Shown in pieces: positions 1-7,957 of a DNA stretch of 64,000 bases (position 1 is its first letter; the number at the start of each line of letters is the position of its first letter). The notes below the pieces were generated by a model. That model ran no database searches, was not told the DNA's origin, and saw nothing but the letters and a program-made list of their open reading frames with translations. Origin of the DNA: Phenylobacterium sp. J367 (GTDB lineage Bacteria; Pseudomonadota; Alphaproteobacteria; Caulobacterales; Caulobacteraceae); assembly GCF_024699985.1 (NCBI RefSeq), contig NZ_JAJONA010000001.1, positions 558,001-622,000 of the forward strand. The letters run 5' to 3'. A program made the position numbers and the translations under genes.

Positions 1-926
1 AGCCTCGTTCCCCTGGAGAGCCAGCCCCTGCTGCGCTGGCGGATGCAGGACGCCCACGACGGGGTCGGGGTCTGGAAAGGCATCGCGAAGTTCCTGCGCG
101 AACGGCGCGACTTCGTGGAGAAGGTGCTGGACGAGATCGCCGCCCGCGGCCCCTCCCCGCCTCCGAGCTGGAGCTCGGCCACAAGGGCGAGGGCGGCTGG
201 TGGGGCTGGAGCGAGGCCAAGCGCGCCGTCGAGGGCCTGTTCTGGACCGGCGAGCTGACCACCGCCACCCGCCGCGGGACCTTCGAGCGGGTCTATGGGC
301 TGCCCGAAAAGGTCATCCCGGCGAAGATCCTCGACCTGCCGACCCCGCCGCGCGACGCGGCCCAGCGCGGCCTGATGAAGATCGCGGCCCGCGCCATGGG
401 CGTCGCCACCGAGCGCGACCTGCGCGACTACTTCCGCCTGCCGGTCGGCGACGCGAAGGTCAGGCTGGCCGAGTTGGTGGAGGCCGGCGACCTCCTCCCC
501 GTCACCGTCAAGGGCTGGCGCGAACCGGCCTATCTCGACCCCGCCGCCAGGACGCCCCGGCGCGTGGAGGCCCACGCGCTTCTCTCGCCCTTCGACAACC
601 TGATCTGGTTCCGCGAGCGCACCGAGCGGATGTTCGGCGTCCGCTTCCGGATCGAGATCTACACGCCCGCCGAGAAGCGTCAGCACGGCTACTATGTGCT
701 GCCGTTCCTGGAGGGCGACGCGATCACCGCCCGCGTCGACCTCAAGGCCGACCGCAAGGCCTCGGCCCTGCTTGTCCAGGCGGCCCACGCCGAGCCCTGG
801 GCGACCGGCGAGGCCCCGGAACGCCTCGCCGCCGAGCTGAAGCTTATGGCCGGTTGGCTCGGGCTGGACCGCGTCCAGGTCCAGTCCAAGGGCGATCTGG
901 CGGCAGCGCTCGGCGAGGTGGTCTGA
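1..926 (+). CDS. ycaQ: YcaQ-type winged-helix DNA glycosylase, 5' partial, one frameshift
   Basis: The family (HTH_42, E. coli YcaQ, Streptomyces AlkZ) consists of DNA glycosylases that unhook interstrand crosslinks. The gene enters from the left edge, so its start and the N-terminal catalytic part are missing. Visible family hallmarks are LLRWRMQDAHDG near the left edge, GHKGEGGWWGWSEAKRAV (about 178-235) and a C-terminal HGYYVLPFLEGD followed by RVDLKADR. Reading starts in frame 1 and moves to frame 3 inside a CCCC run at about 151-154. Adding one C restores RGPLPASELELG, so a missing base is likely. Recognition of the family is firm; activity cannot be judged without the N-terminus. Confidence 0.82.
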   Translation, partial: PRSPGEPAPAALADAGRPRRGRGLERHREVPARTARLRGEGAGRDRRPRPLPASELELGHKGEGGWWGWSEAKRAVEGLFWTGELTTATRRGTFERVYGLPEKVIPAKILDLPTPPRDAAQRGLMKIAARAMGVATERDLRDYFRLPVGDAKVRLAELVEAGDLLPVTVKGWREPAYLDPAARTPRRVEAHALLSPFDNLIWFRERTERMFGVRFRIEIYTPAEKRQHGYYVLPFLEGDAITARVDLKADRKASALLVQAAHAEPWATGEAPERLAAELKLMAGWLGLDRVQVQSKGDLAAALGEVV

Positions 927-947
927 GCGTTGCGAGCGAGTGCATTT

Positions 948-962
948 GTTCGCGCTTTGTTC
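948..962 (+). promoter_or_regulatory. LexA/SOS operator GTTC-N7-GTTC
   Basis: The sequence is GTTCGCGCTTTGTTC, an exact match to the alphaproteobacterial LexA box GTTC-N7-GTTC. Its last base touches a TTGACT -35 element, so bound LexA would block RNA polymerase. It lies 184 bp upstream of the toxin-like gene, and no other gene lies between. Confidence 0.72.
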
Positions 963-991
963 TTGACTCGCGAAACTCGCAATGGCATACT
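963..991 (+). promoter_or_regulatory. sigma-70 type promoter for the toxin-like gene
   Basis: TTGACT (963-968), a 17-bp spacer and CATACT (986-991) form a good housekeeping promoter. It abuts the SOS box on its upstream side. Transcription would start near 998 and give a leader of about 145 nt before the ATG at 1146. Confidence 0.6.
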
Positions 992-1145
992 TGAATGGTC
1001 GGATAGGCGGCCGATCACCCGCGTGCGGACACGCTTGGCATCAATTTTCCGATCATCTTGTGAAGCTTTTTGAGCTCGGCGGCGGGCGCCGGTGAATGGC
1101 ACCGCTTTTTTTGCGGCGTTTCAAATCTTTTCAAGGAGGCAATTG

Positions 1146-1847
1146 ATGGCGAGAATGCCTCGCGGCGAGCCGCGGAGCGTGCCGGACCCTGAAGGTGAAA
1201 TGTACGACAGGGCGATGGCCAAGGTTCGAGCGCAACGAGAGGCCGAGGATCGTGGCCTTCGTTCGCCAGCAGAAATGCTGGAGGAATTCCAGAAAGGCCC
1301 AAGGATCGAACGGCCGAGCTTGGCGCAGTCGTTCATCCCTATTGTTGGTCCTGCGTGGGAAGCGGTCGCTGACCTTCAAGATGGAAACTACGGGGGCGCG
1401 GCCTTCAATGCCGCCATGGCAGTTGGTGACGCGTTGCCTGCGGGCGCGGTCGTGAAGGGGCTCCGCGCTGCAAGCAAGGGCGTCGGAGTTCTCAAGAAGG
1501 GCTCCGTCACTGCGAATGCGGCTAGCAAGCAGATTCTGGAGAGCCGGATTGGCGGGAAAGGGTGAGGAGATCCATCACACGATCCGCTCAATGGAAAGAG
1601 TCGCACAGCGCAGGATCCGAGGAATCACTTCGCGTTCCTCAAGACGTTGCCCAAGGAACAGCATCGTCGGCTGACAGGTAGTTGGGACGGCAAACCAAAG
1701 TACGATCCGGTCCGTCGGATCTGGTATGGGACCACCGACTGGCAAAAGTCCGTTCCGACGGCGCTCGGCTCTTATGCGGCCGACGCAGGTCAGAATCTGA
1801 CGCAACGCCCGGAGCGGCCATCCCCCTCAGCTCGGACACAGCGATAG
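1146..1847 (+). CDS. SOS-controlled toxin-like protein with HH/HNH-like C-terminus, two frameshifts
   Basis: The ATG at 1146 follows a strong AGGAGG (1134-1139). Residues 1-139 have no recognised enzyme domain; they include an alanine/glycine-rich stretch (FIPIVGPAWEAVADLQDGN, then AAFNAAMAVGDALPAG) like the linker regions in front of polymorphic-toxin domains. The frame then shifts by an extra base in AAAGGG (1557-1562) and back by a missing C at about 1583. The repaired C-terminus reads GEEIHHTIPLNG, then QDPRNHFAFLKTLPKEQHRR, then WYGTTDWQKSVP, about 233 residues in total. The spacing of the IHH, RNH and HRR histidines suggests a treble-clef nuclease, but that is inference. Codons ending in A or T are commoner than in the neighbours, which hints at horizontal transfer. 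No signal peptide is seen. Confidence 0.6.
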
Positions 1848-1908
1848 CTTCAGCTTCCTCTGCCTCGCTGGGCCAGCGTAGGTTTCAGCTCCTTTGGAGA
1901 ACGTGCCA

Positions 1909-2368
1909 GTGAAATCCAGCGAGGCAGACTTCGCCTTCCCCTGTTCTTGGCTTCACGCCGGACCTTGAGAACTGGGGCTTTCCCGACCTCGACCGCCTGA
2001 CCCGGTGTGGACCCCGCACGCTGAAGGACGACGTGCAGAACGGCATGGAACTCATCGATGCCGACCTAAGGCGCTGGCGGGTCCTGAGCGTACGGCGAAC
2101 CGGACGTGCCGGTTCGCTATTGTCGCTGATCCCAGGCTTCGGTCCACCGCAAGCACGTGTCGAGCACGAACTCGAGCCACTGCCGGCGCTCTCGTTGGAG
2201 GACTTGCGTCGGAGGACTCGCGACTCGCTGGAGAAGTTCCGCGTCGACTACACCGGCTTCGGAGGCGACGAGGCCGAGTTCGAGTCGCTGCTGGCGCGCG
2301 TCGGCAAGGCGCGCTCCGTTGCGGAAGTCTACGAGTTGATCCAGCCCGACACGTTCGAGCCTTACTGA
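1909..2368 (+). CDS. probable immunity protein for the upstream toxin-like gene, one frameshift
   Basis: A GTG at 1909 lies 9 nt after GGAGA (1895-1899). The repaired protein has about 152 residues: MKSSEADFAFPVLGF, then PDLENWGFPDLDRLTRCG, then ELIDADLRRWRVLSV, ending QPDTFEPY. It is acidic and soluble with no signal or membrane segment. One extra C in CCCC (1937-1941) breaks the frame. I do not recognise the family. The call as immunity protein rests on its position 61 nt behind the toxin-like gene, the same orientation, its size and its acidic character. It has no obvious promoter of its own. Confidence 0.5.
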
Positions 2369-2370
2369 GC

Positions 2371-2937
2371 TCAGGCGCCCTGCGCCTTCTTCCTCGTCTT
2401 CGCGGGCTTGGCCGCTCCCGACACCGCCTCACTGTCGTCGAGCTGCACCGCCACCATTAGCAGCAGGAAGTGGTAGGCGCAGAGCACCATGCCGAAGAAC
2501 AGCATGGCCATGTAGAGCGCCGCCGCCTGGGCGTCCCAGAGGCCGCAGGCCGCCACATAGAGCGGCACGATGAGCACCACCGCCACGGCGCAGAGCACAT
2601 AGGCCGCGTTCCGCATCAGGCGGCCGACCCGGTAGAGGATGCTCGCCTGCCAGGCCATGACGACCAGGAGCCCCGTTCCCGCCACGGCCAGGACGCCATC
2701 GCAGATCCGCCAGACCAGCGCCTCGGGCAATCCGAACGCACCGACCAGCGGCGGCAGCAGCGCGAACAACACCTCCATCAATGCGGTGGCCACCATCGCC
2801 CGCACGCGGAATGCGGTGGCCTCGGCGTGCATCCGGAAGCGGCTGAAGGCCCCGATCACGCCGGCGAAGCCCGCGAACCCGACGGCCACTTGGCTGTAGG
2901 TGCTGAGCAGGGCAGCGTGGTCCGGGGAAAGGCTCAT
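2371..2937 (-). CDS. five-helix integral membrane protein of unknown function
   Basis: 188 residues. Hydrophobic segments are visible at about 12-30, 45-70, 80-97, 108-130 and 138-160, followed by a basic cytoplasmic tail (KPAKTRKKAQGA). No catalytic motif is visible. It converges on the immunity candidate, with 2 nt between the stop codons. The start MSLSPDHAALLST is the first in-frame ATG. I cannot name the family with confidence. Confidence 0.6.
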   Translation of the reverse strand: MSLSPDHAALLSTYSQVAVGFAGFAGVIGAFSRFRMHAEATAFRVRAMVATALMEVLFALLPPLVGAFGLPEALVWRICDGVLAVAGTGLLVVMAWQASILYRVGRLMRNAAYVLCAVAVVLIVPLYVAACGLWDAQAAALYMAMLFFGMVLCAYHFLLLMVAVQLDDSEAVSGAAKPAKTRKKAQGA

Positions 2938-2985
2938 GCCCCAGAGTGGAATGCTCAGCCGACGGAGGTCAACGGGAGCTTGGCC

Positions 2986-4222
2986 TCAGCCGGCGGGCGT
3001 CAGCGCCAGCGATTGCAGCGCCTCCTCGATCGGGATGAAGAAGTTGATCCCCAGCGGAACCCCGCCGGGCGCGTAGCCGGCGACGGAGAGGCCCACCAGC
3101 CCGCCCTTCTCGTCGATCAGGGCTCCGCCGCTGTTGCCGTTGGTGATGGCTACATCGCTCTGGATGTAGCTGCGGCCGTCCAGCACCCGCTTCGGCGACG
3201 AGACCACGCCGCGGGTCAGGGTGCCGGCGAAGTCCCGCTCCTTGGGCGTGCCGATGGCGTAGACCGTCTCGCCGAGTTTCACGGGGGCCGTGCGGATCCC
3301 CAGCGGCGCCGTCTTGGCCGTGGTCTTGATCAGCGCCACATCGCGGCCGCGGTCGGCGCGGACCACCTCGCCCGGCGTGTCCGTGCCGTCGGCCCAGCGC
3401 ACCCGCACGCGCCCGGCCTCACCGGCCACATGGTGATTGGTCAGGATGTAGCCATCGGCGGAGATCAGCACCCCGCTGCCCATCCCCTGACCGGCGAAGA
3501 TCGACACCACCCCACGCGCCGCCTGGTCGAACGCGACTGGCGCCGCCGCCGGCCTGTAGGCCACGCGCAATGCCGCCAGCGCCGCGCCCGGCGGCGGAAT
3601 GGACGCCGCTGTCGGGCCGGAGAGGGCGTTTCGGAAGCTCTCCGACGCGACCAGCTTCTGGACGTTCTGCGCGAACGCGCCCTGCAGCAGGACATGATTG
3701 CCGCCGTCCACCGCCTTCACGAGCAGGTGCTCGCCTTCCGTCGGCACGCGCGCCACAACCCTGGCCTGCGAGGTCGAGTAGACCTGCCACTCGACCTTCA
3801 TCTTGACGGAACCCCTTGAACAGCACCCGGTCGTTCTCGAGCAGCGCATCCTTGAAGGATTGTGTCGCGCAGAATTTCGCCTCGATGGCGTTGACCAGCG
3901 CGCCGACCTGCAGGTCCGACGACTTCTGATCCTCCTCGAAAAGATTGTTGGGATCGCCGGCCACGGCGAATCCGCCTTTCAACAGTTCGCTGCGGAAGGT
4001 CCGTTCGAACTCGGGGTCCTTCACGACCTCGTTGTCAGTGGACTCCCAGGTAAGCGTCTTGCTGTTGGCGCATGGGAGCGGGAAGTTGTCGTACTGCACC
4101 TGCGCCCACGGGGTTCCCGCCGGGATCCGAACGACCATCTTGGCGAAGCTCACCGGGGCCGCCTGCGCAGCGGCCGATCCCGCCATCAACAGCGCCGCCA
4201 CAATCCCCAAGCCGAAGCGCAT
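2986..4222 (-). CDS. exported trypsin-like serine protease (S1C/V8 type), one frameshift
   Basis: The N-terminus MRFGLGIVAALLMAGSAAAQA is a signal peptide, so the protein acts in the periplasm. Residues about 25-230 form an unfamiliar domain. The protease domain follows with GSGVLISADGYILTNHHVAG (His), RGRDVALIKT (Asp) and TNGNSGGALID (Ser), the full catalytic triad. No PDZ domain is visible, unlike DegP. An extra base in CCCC at 3812-3815 splits the gene; removal joins NDRVLFKGS to VKMKVEWQVY. The repaired length is about 411 residues. It is followed closely by the membrane protein gene, but the gap shows no sign of coupling. Confidence 0.8.
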
Positions 4223-4293
4223 CTCAAGTCCCCCCGAACGTCGCTACGCAGACGCTATCGCACGCAACCTTAAGAAGAAATCGCCGAAGCCGC

Positions 4294-4635
4294 CTACCCC
4301 TCGCTCCACACCGCCAGTTCGTTGCCGCTGGGGTCGGTGAAGTGGAAGCGCCGCCCGCCGGGGAATTCGAAGATCGGCTTCACGATCGCCCCTCCCGCCG
4401 CGCGCACCTTGGCCTCCATGGCCTCCAGGTCGTGGGCGTAGAGCACGACGAGCGGCTTCGCCGGCTGGTTCGCCGCGTCGCCGTCGAAGCCGCCGTCCAG
4501 CCCCTCGCTCATTGCGGAATAGGACGGCCCGTAGTCCGTGAAGCTCCAGCCGAACGCCGTCTCGTAGAACCGCTTCAGCGGGATCAGGTCGCCGCCCGGA
4601 AACTCCACATAGTCGATCTTGCCGTCTTCGCGCAT
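4294..4635 (-). CDS. VOC-family (glyoxalase/bleomycin-resistance fold) protein
   Basis: 113 residues, one VOC module pair. Family signs are an early FYETAFGWSF segment, FEFPGGRRFHFTDPSGNELAVW at the C-terminus (the FTDPxGNxL signature with the metal-ligand Glu) and a central YAHDLEAMEAKVRAAGG helix. The substrate cannot be inferred; many such proteins are uncharacterised lactoylglutathione-lyase relatives. It is a single-gene unit between the protease gene and the hydroxylase gene. Confidence 0.8.
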   Translation of the reverse strand: MREDGKIDYVEFPGGDLIPLKRFYETAFGWSFTDYGPSYSAMSEGLDGGFDGDAANQPAKPLVVLYAHDLEAMEAKVRAAGGAIVKPIFEFPGGRRFHFTDPSGNELAVWSEG

Positions 4636-4703
4636 GGGCTGCTCCTTCGTCCGGCGCGCAGCCTATGCGGCTCTCGCCCAGCGTCAAGAACAAAGACGGA
4701 ACA

Positions 4704-5900
4704 TCAGGCGTCCGGCAGGGTCACCCGGCCGCCGCCGCCGAAGCTGTCCACCGCCTGGAGCACCGAGCCGACCAGTTCGCGCTCCTCGGCGCTCAATTCG
4801 GGCCGCCAGATGTCGAAGATCATCACCACCCTGAGCTTGTCCGGGTTCCGGTTCCACGCCTCGTGCTCGATGCTGTCGTCGAACACACAGGCCCTGCCCT
4901 CATCCCACGCCCGCGTCTCGCCGCCCACCCGCATGGCGCAGCCCTCCGGCACGATCAACGGCAGGTGGCAGATGTAGCGGGCGTTCATGAAGCCGTGGTG
5001 GGGGGCGATGTGCGCGCCGGGCCGGAGCAGCGAGAACAGGATCGAGGGCGTGCGGCCGGGGATCCGGCAGAGCGGCGCGTCCTCCAGCGCGGCCATGGTC
5101 TTGGGGAAGCGGGCGACGTTCTCGGGCACGGGCGCGCCGGCCTTCCAGAGGTAGAAGGCGCTCCAGCTCGGATTGCCCAGCATGCCGTGGTCGTCGAAGA
5201 ACGGCCGGTTGGCCTCGGCCTCCACATAGGGGTGAAGGCGGCGTCCTCCTCCATCACCGCCAGGAGCTCGGCGCGGATGTCGGCCGTCGCGGCCTCGACC
5301 TTGTCGAGGAACGGGAAGGCCGCCCGGTCCGCCCACTCGATGTTGGGCAACTCGGGGAAGTAGAAGTTCTTCGGCTGCTGAACGTAGAGCTGGGTCTTGC
5401 CGAGCAGCAGGTCGACGGCGCGCCGGATGCGCCGGCCCTCGGGCCCGTTCAGCCCCTTGGGGCCGAGCTCGGCCTCCAGGTGCGCCTCGTACTGGCGGGC
5501 GTAGCGCTCGCGCATGTGCATGGCGCGGCCGATCTCGGCCTCCAGGGACTTCTCCACCGTCCCCGCCGCCACGGCCACCTTCACCGCCGCGTCGTAGAAG
5601 GACGAGGCCGCCCGCGCGTCGCCGTCGGCGGCGTGGTTGTCGGCGGTCATCAGGAGGGCGCGGATGTCGCGCGGGTCGAGCGTCAGCGCGGCCGCCAGAG
5701 CCTCGCGATGGGCGGGGATGTCGCCCGTCTGCTTGGCCGCCAGGGCGATGCCGATCCAGACGGCCGCGTTGGCCGAGCCGGTGGCGACGATCGCCCGGAA
5801 GTGGGGGGAGGGCCTCGGCGGGCCGGCCCTGGCGGAGCGCCAGCGCGCCATCGCGCCACAGGATCTGCAGGTCGGCGGGGGCGGGCGGAGTGTCGGTCAT
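4704..5900 (-). CDS. TPR protein with aspartyl/asparaginyl beta-hydroxylase domain, two frameshifts
   Basis: After repair this is a protein of about 398 residues. The N-terminal half contains TPR-like helices (ILWRDGALALRQGRPAEALP, then AAVWIGIALAAKQTGD, then LDPRDIRALLMTADNHA). The C-terminal half is an Asp_Arg_Hydrox 2-oxoglutarate/Fe(II) dioxygenase: SLLRPGAHIAPHHGFMNAR (first His ligand), VGGETRAWDEGRACVFDDS and SIEHEAWN (second His), then LRVVMIFDIWRPEL. Breaks are an extra G in the six-G run at 5803-5808 and a missing base in GGGG at 5229-5232. The substrate is unknown; relatives hydroxylate Asp/Asn side chains or act in lipid or natural product pathways. Confidence 0.8.
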   Translation of the reverse strand: MTDTPPAPADLQILWRDGALALRQGRPAEALPPLPGDRRHRLGQRGRLDRHRPGGQADGRHPRPSRGSGGRADARPARHPRPPDDRRQPRRRRRRAGGLVLLRRGGEGGRGGGDGGEVPGGRDRPRHAHARALRPPVRGAPGGRARPQGAERARGPAHPARRRPAARQDPALRSAAEELLLPRVAQHRVGGPGGLPVPRQGRGRDGRHPRRAPGGDGGGRRLHPYVEAEANRPFFDDHGMLGNPSWSAFYLWKAGAPVPENVARFPKTMAALEDAPLCRIPGRTPSILFSLLRPGAHIAPHHGFMNARYICHLPLIVPEGCAMRVGGETRAWDEGRACVFDDSIEHEAWNRNPDKLRVVMIFDIWRPELSAEERELVGSVLQAVDSFGGGGRVTLPDA

Positions 5901-5954
5901 GGGCGGAAGTGGCGCCGTGCCGGGCGCCGGGTCAAGCCGGCGCCCGGACGGAGG

Positions 5955-6632
5955 TCAGGGCAGCCGCCAGACGGAGGTCTTCTTCACCTCGAAGTCCTCC
6001 AGTTCGCGCGTGGTCGCCACCTGGTACTCGGCGAGCTTCACCAGGCCGCCGTATCCGTCCTTCGCGCGCGGGAAGTAGCTGCGGCCGGGATCGCCGATCA
6101 GCACGTCCGCGCCGGCCGCCCGGCCCTCGGCCAGCCAGGCCAGCACCCGGTCGGCGAGCGGCTTCTCGTAGCAGATATCGCCGGCCAGCAGGACGTCGGC
6201 CCAGCGCGGCGGCGGCGCATCGAGCAGGTTGGCGTCGGTGAAGTCCGCCGAGACCCGGTTGGCTTCGGCGTTGAGGGTCAGGGCCGCGTCGCAGAACGGG
6301 TCGATGTCGGCGCAAAGCACCTGGGCCGCGCCGGCCTTCAGCGCCGCGATGCCGACGATCCCGGAGCCCGAGGCGAAGTCCACGACCCGCTTGCCGGCGA
6401 CGATCTCCGGGTGGTCGATGACGTAGCGCGCCAGCGCCTGGCCGCCCGCCCAGGCAAACGCCCAGAACGGCGGCGGCAGGCCGATCTCGGCGAGCGCCTC
6501 CTCGGTCATCCGCCAGATCGGCGTGATCTCGTCGGCGAGCTGCAGCACGAGCTCCGGCGTGTGTGGCGGATGCTGCGGTCGCGTGTTCTCGATGATGAAG
6601 GCCCGGCGACCCTCCGGCGTGTCGACGATCAT
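5955..6632 (-). CDS. ETFB lysine methyltransferase-like (METTL20 family) SAM methyltransferase
   Basis: 225 residues. The order PPFWAFAWAGGQALARYV, RVVDFASGSGIVGIAALKAG (SAM motif I), LCADIDPF and LIGDPGRSYFP matches the METTL20/ETFBKMT group, whose bacterial members methylate lysines of the electron-transfer flavoprotein beta subunit. That substrate is known for the family, not shown here. It converges tail to tail towards the hydroxylase gene with 54 nt between, so the two minus-strand genes could be one transcript. Confidence 0.75.
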   Translation of the reverse strand: MIVDTPEGRRAFIIENTRPQHPPHTPELVLQLADEITPIWRMTEEALAEIGLPPPFWAFAWAGGQALARYVIDHPEIVAGKRVVDFASGSGIVGIAALKAGAAQVLCADIDPFCDAALTLNAEANRVSADFTDANLLDAPPPRWADVLLAGDICYEKPLADRVLAWLAEGRAAGADVLIGDPGRSYFPRAKDGYGGLVKLAEYQVATTRELEDFEVKKTSVWRLP

Positions 6633-6681
6633 GCGGCCTTATAGAGGTCCCCGCCCCCCGCGAACCACACGAACAGGAAAC

Positions 6682-6836
6682 AACCACGGAATACACGGAC
6701 CACACGGAAACGAGATGCTGAGCGAGGAATCCCTTGCGCGCCGGAGGTGCGCGAGATGTCAGTCGACATCGCCAGGCTGACCCCGTCAGCGCCGGCCTCC
6801 TCCGTGTATTCCGTGGTTCCTCGCGCGCGCAGCGCG
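6682..6836. repeat. intergenic palindromic repeat A with a GANTC site
   Basis: Perfect 18-bp inverted arms lie at 6682-6699 (core CCACGGAATACACGGA) and 6801-6818. Between them is GAATC (6727-6731, a CcrM methylation site) followed by a hairpin TTGCGCGCC-GGAG-GTGCGCGAG (about 6734-6755). The right arm is followed by CGCGCGCAGCGCG (6824-6836). The element at 15084-15258 has the same parts in the same order with divergent arms. Confidence 0.75.
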
Positions 6837-6852
6837 TGTTCGTGGAGCGCGC

Positions 6853-7794
6853 CTAAGCCGCCTTCGCCTCGGGCTTGCTGGACGCCATGGCGAGCACGCT
6901 GAGATACCCCGGCGCGGTCAGCATCCGGTCCAGGGTCCCGGCCTTCTTCAGCAGGCGGTGCGCCTTCGGCAGGTTGTAGCAGGGCACATGCATGAACATG
7001 TGATGCTCGCAGTGGTAGTTCACGTAGTAGGGCGCGATGAACGCCCGCTCCAGCCAGTTGGCGTGGGTGGTGCGTGCGTGCCGCAGGGGGTCGGGCTCGT
7101 CCTTCGCCACGCAGGCATGCTCGGCGATGTTGCGCAGGCGGGTGACCATCGGCAGCCAGGTGGCCTGCGGCACCAGCCACAGCACCGGCCACACCCACCA
7201 GAGCCCGAACGGCGCGGTCCCCGCGACGGTCACGACCATGCCGATCAGGAACCGCTTCCGGCGGGCGACGGCGTCCTTGAGGATCGGCCACAGCGGCTCG
7301 CCGGCCTTGCGCTCGCTCAGCCGGTTCACCAGGCCCGACCACTTCTGTTTGTAGTAGGTCTGCCCCGTCAGATCGCGGACGATCTTCCGGCGCAGCGAGA
7401 TGCGGGTGATCGGGAACGGCGCCGACAGCACCAGGTCCGGGTCCTCCGCCTGCTGGGCGTACTTGTGGTGGGTGAGGTGGTAGTTCCGGTAGGGCTTCAG
7501 GTCGCCCGTCGTGAGGTTGTTCCCCACCCAGTCGTTGACCTTCAGGTTCGGGTGCAGGCAGGCGTGGGCCGCGTCGTGCATCAGGATGGCGAGCCCGAGC
7601 TGGCGGGCGCCGATGATCGCGATGGCCAGCGGAATGGTGATCGGCCACGCCACCGCCATGGCCATGGCCAGCCCGATCACGATCCATGCGTGGGCGACCA
7701 GCGCCAGGCCCTTCCACGGCGAGCGGCGGGCGAGCGGATTCCACTCGGGCGGCGAGAAATAGACCTTGGGATCGACACGGGCGGCGACGGGCAT
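6853..7794 (-). CDS. membrane fatty acid desaturase (three histidine boxes)
   Basis: 313 residues. The di-iron ligands are in three boxes: HDAAHACLH (about 91-99), HLTHHKY (about 127-133) and HCEHHMF (about 253-259). Hydrophobic segments flank the boxes, giving an inner-membrane enzyme that introduces a double bond into acyl chains with electrons from a redox partner. No ferredoxin or reductase gene is adjacent. The start MPVAARVDPKVYFSPPEW is the first ATG. The double-bond position cannot be deduced from sequence alone. Confidence 0.88.
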   Translation of the reverse strand: MPVAARVDPKVYFSPPEWNPLARRSPWKGLALVAHAWIVIGLAMAMAVAWPITIPLAIAIIGARQLGLAILMHDAAHACLHPNLKVNDWVGNNLTTGDLKPYRNYHLTHHKYAQQAEDPDLVLSAPFPITRISLRRKIVRDLTGQTYYKQKWSGLVNRLSERKAGEPLWPILKDAVARRKRFLIGMVVTVAGTAPFGLWWVWPVLWLVPQATWLPMVTRLRNIAEHACVAKDEPDPLRHARTTHANWLERAFIAPYYVNYHCEHHMFMHVPCYNLPKAHRLLKKAGTLDRMLTAPGYLSVLAMASSKPEAKAA

Positions 7795-7957
7795 AACGCC
7801 TCATTGTACGCCGGGCGAAGCCGCGGGAACAGCGTCGGGTCGCCGCAATCCCTGCCCGGCTAAGCTTTTGAGCCGCTTCACCATTCCGTCCCAGGCGTTC
7901 GCCGAACGTTAAGCCATCCACGCGAAATGTGAGTGCTGGCTCAACCGGGGGGAGCAG

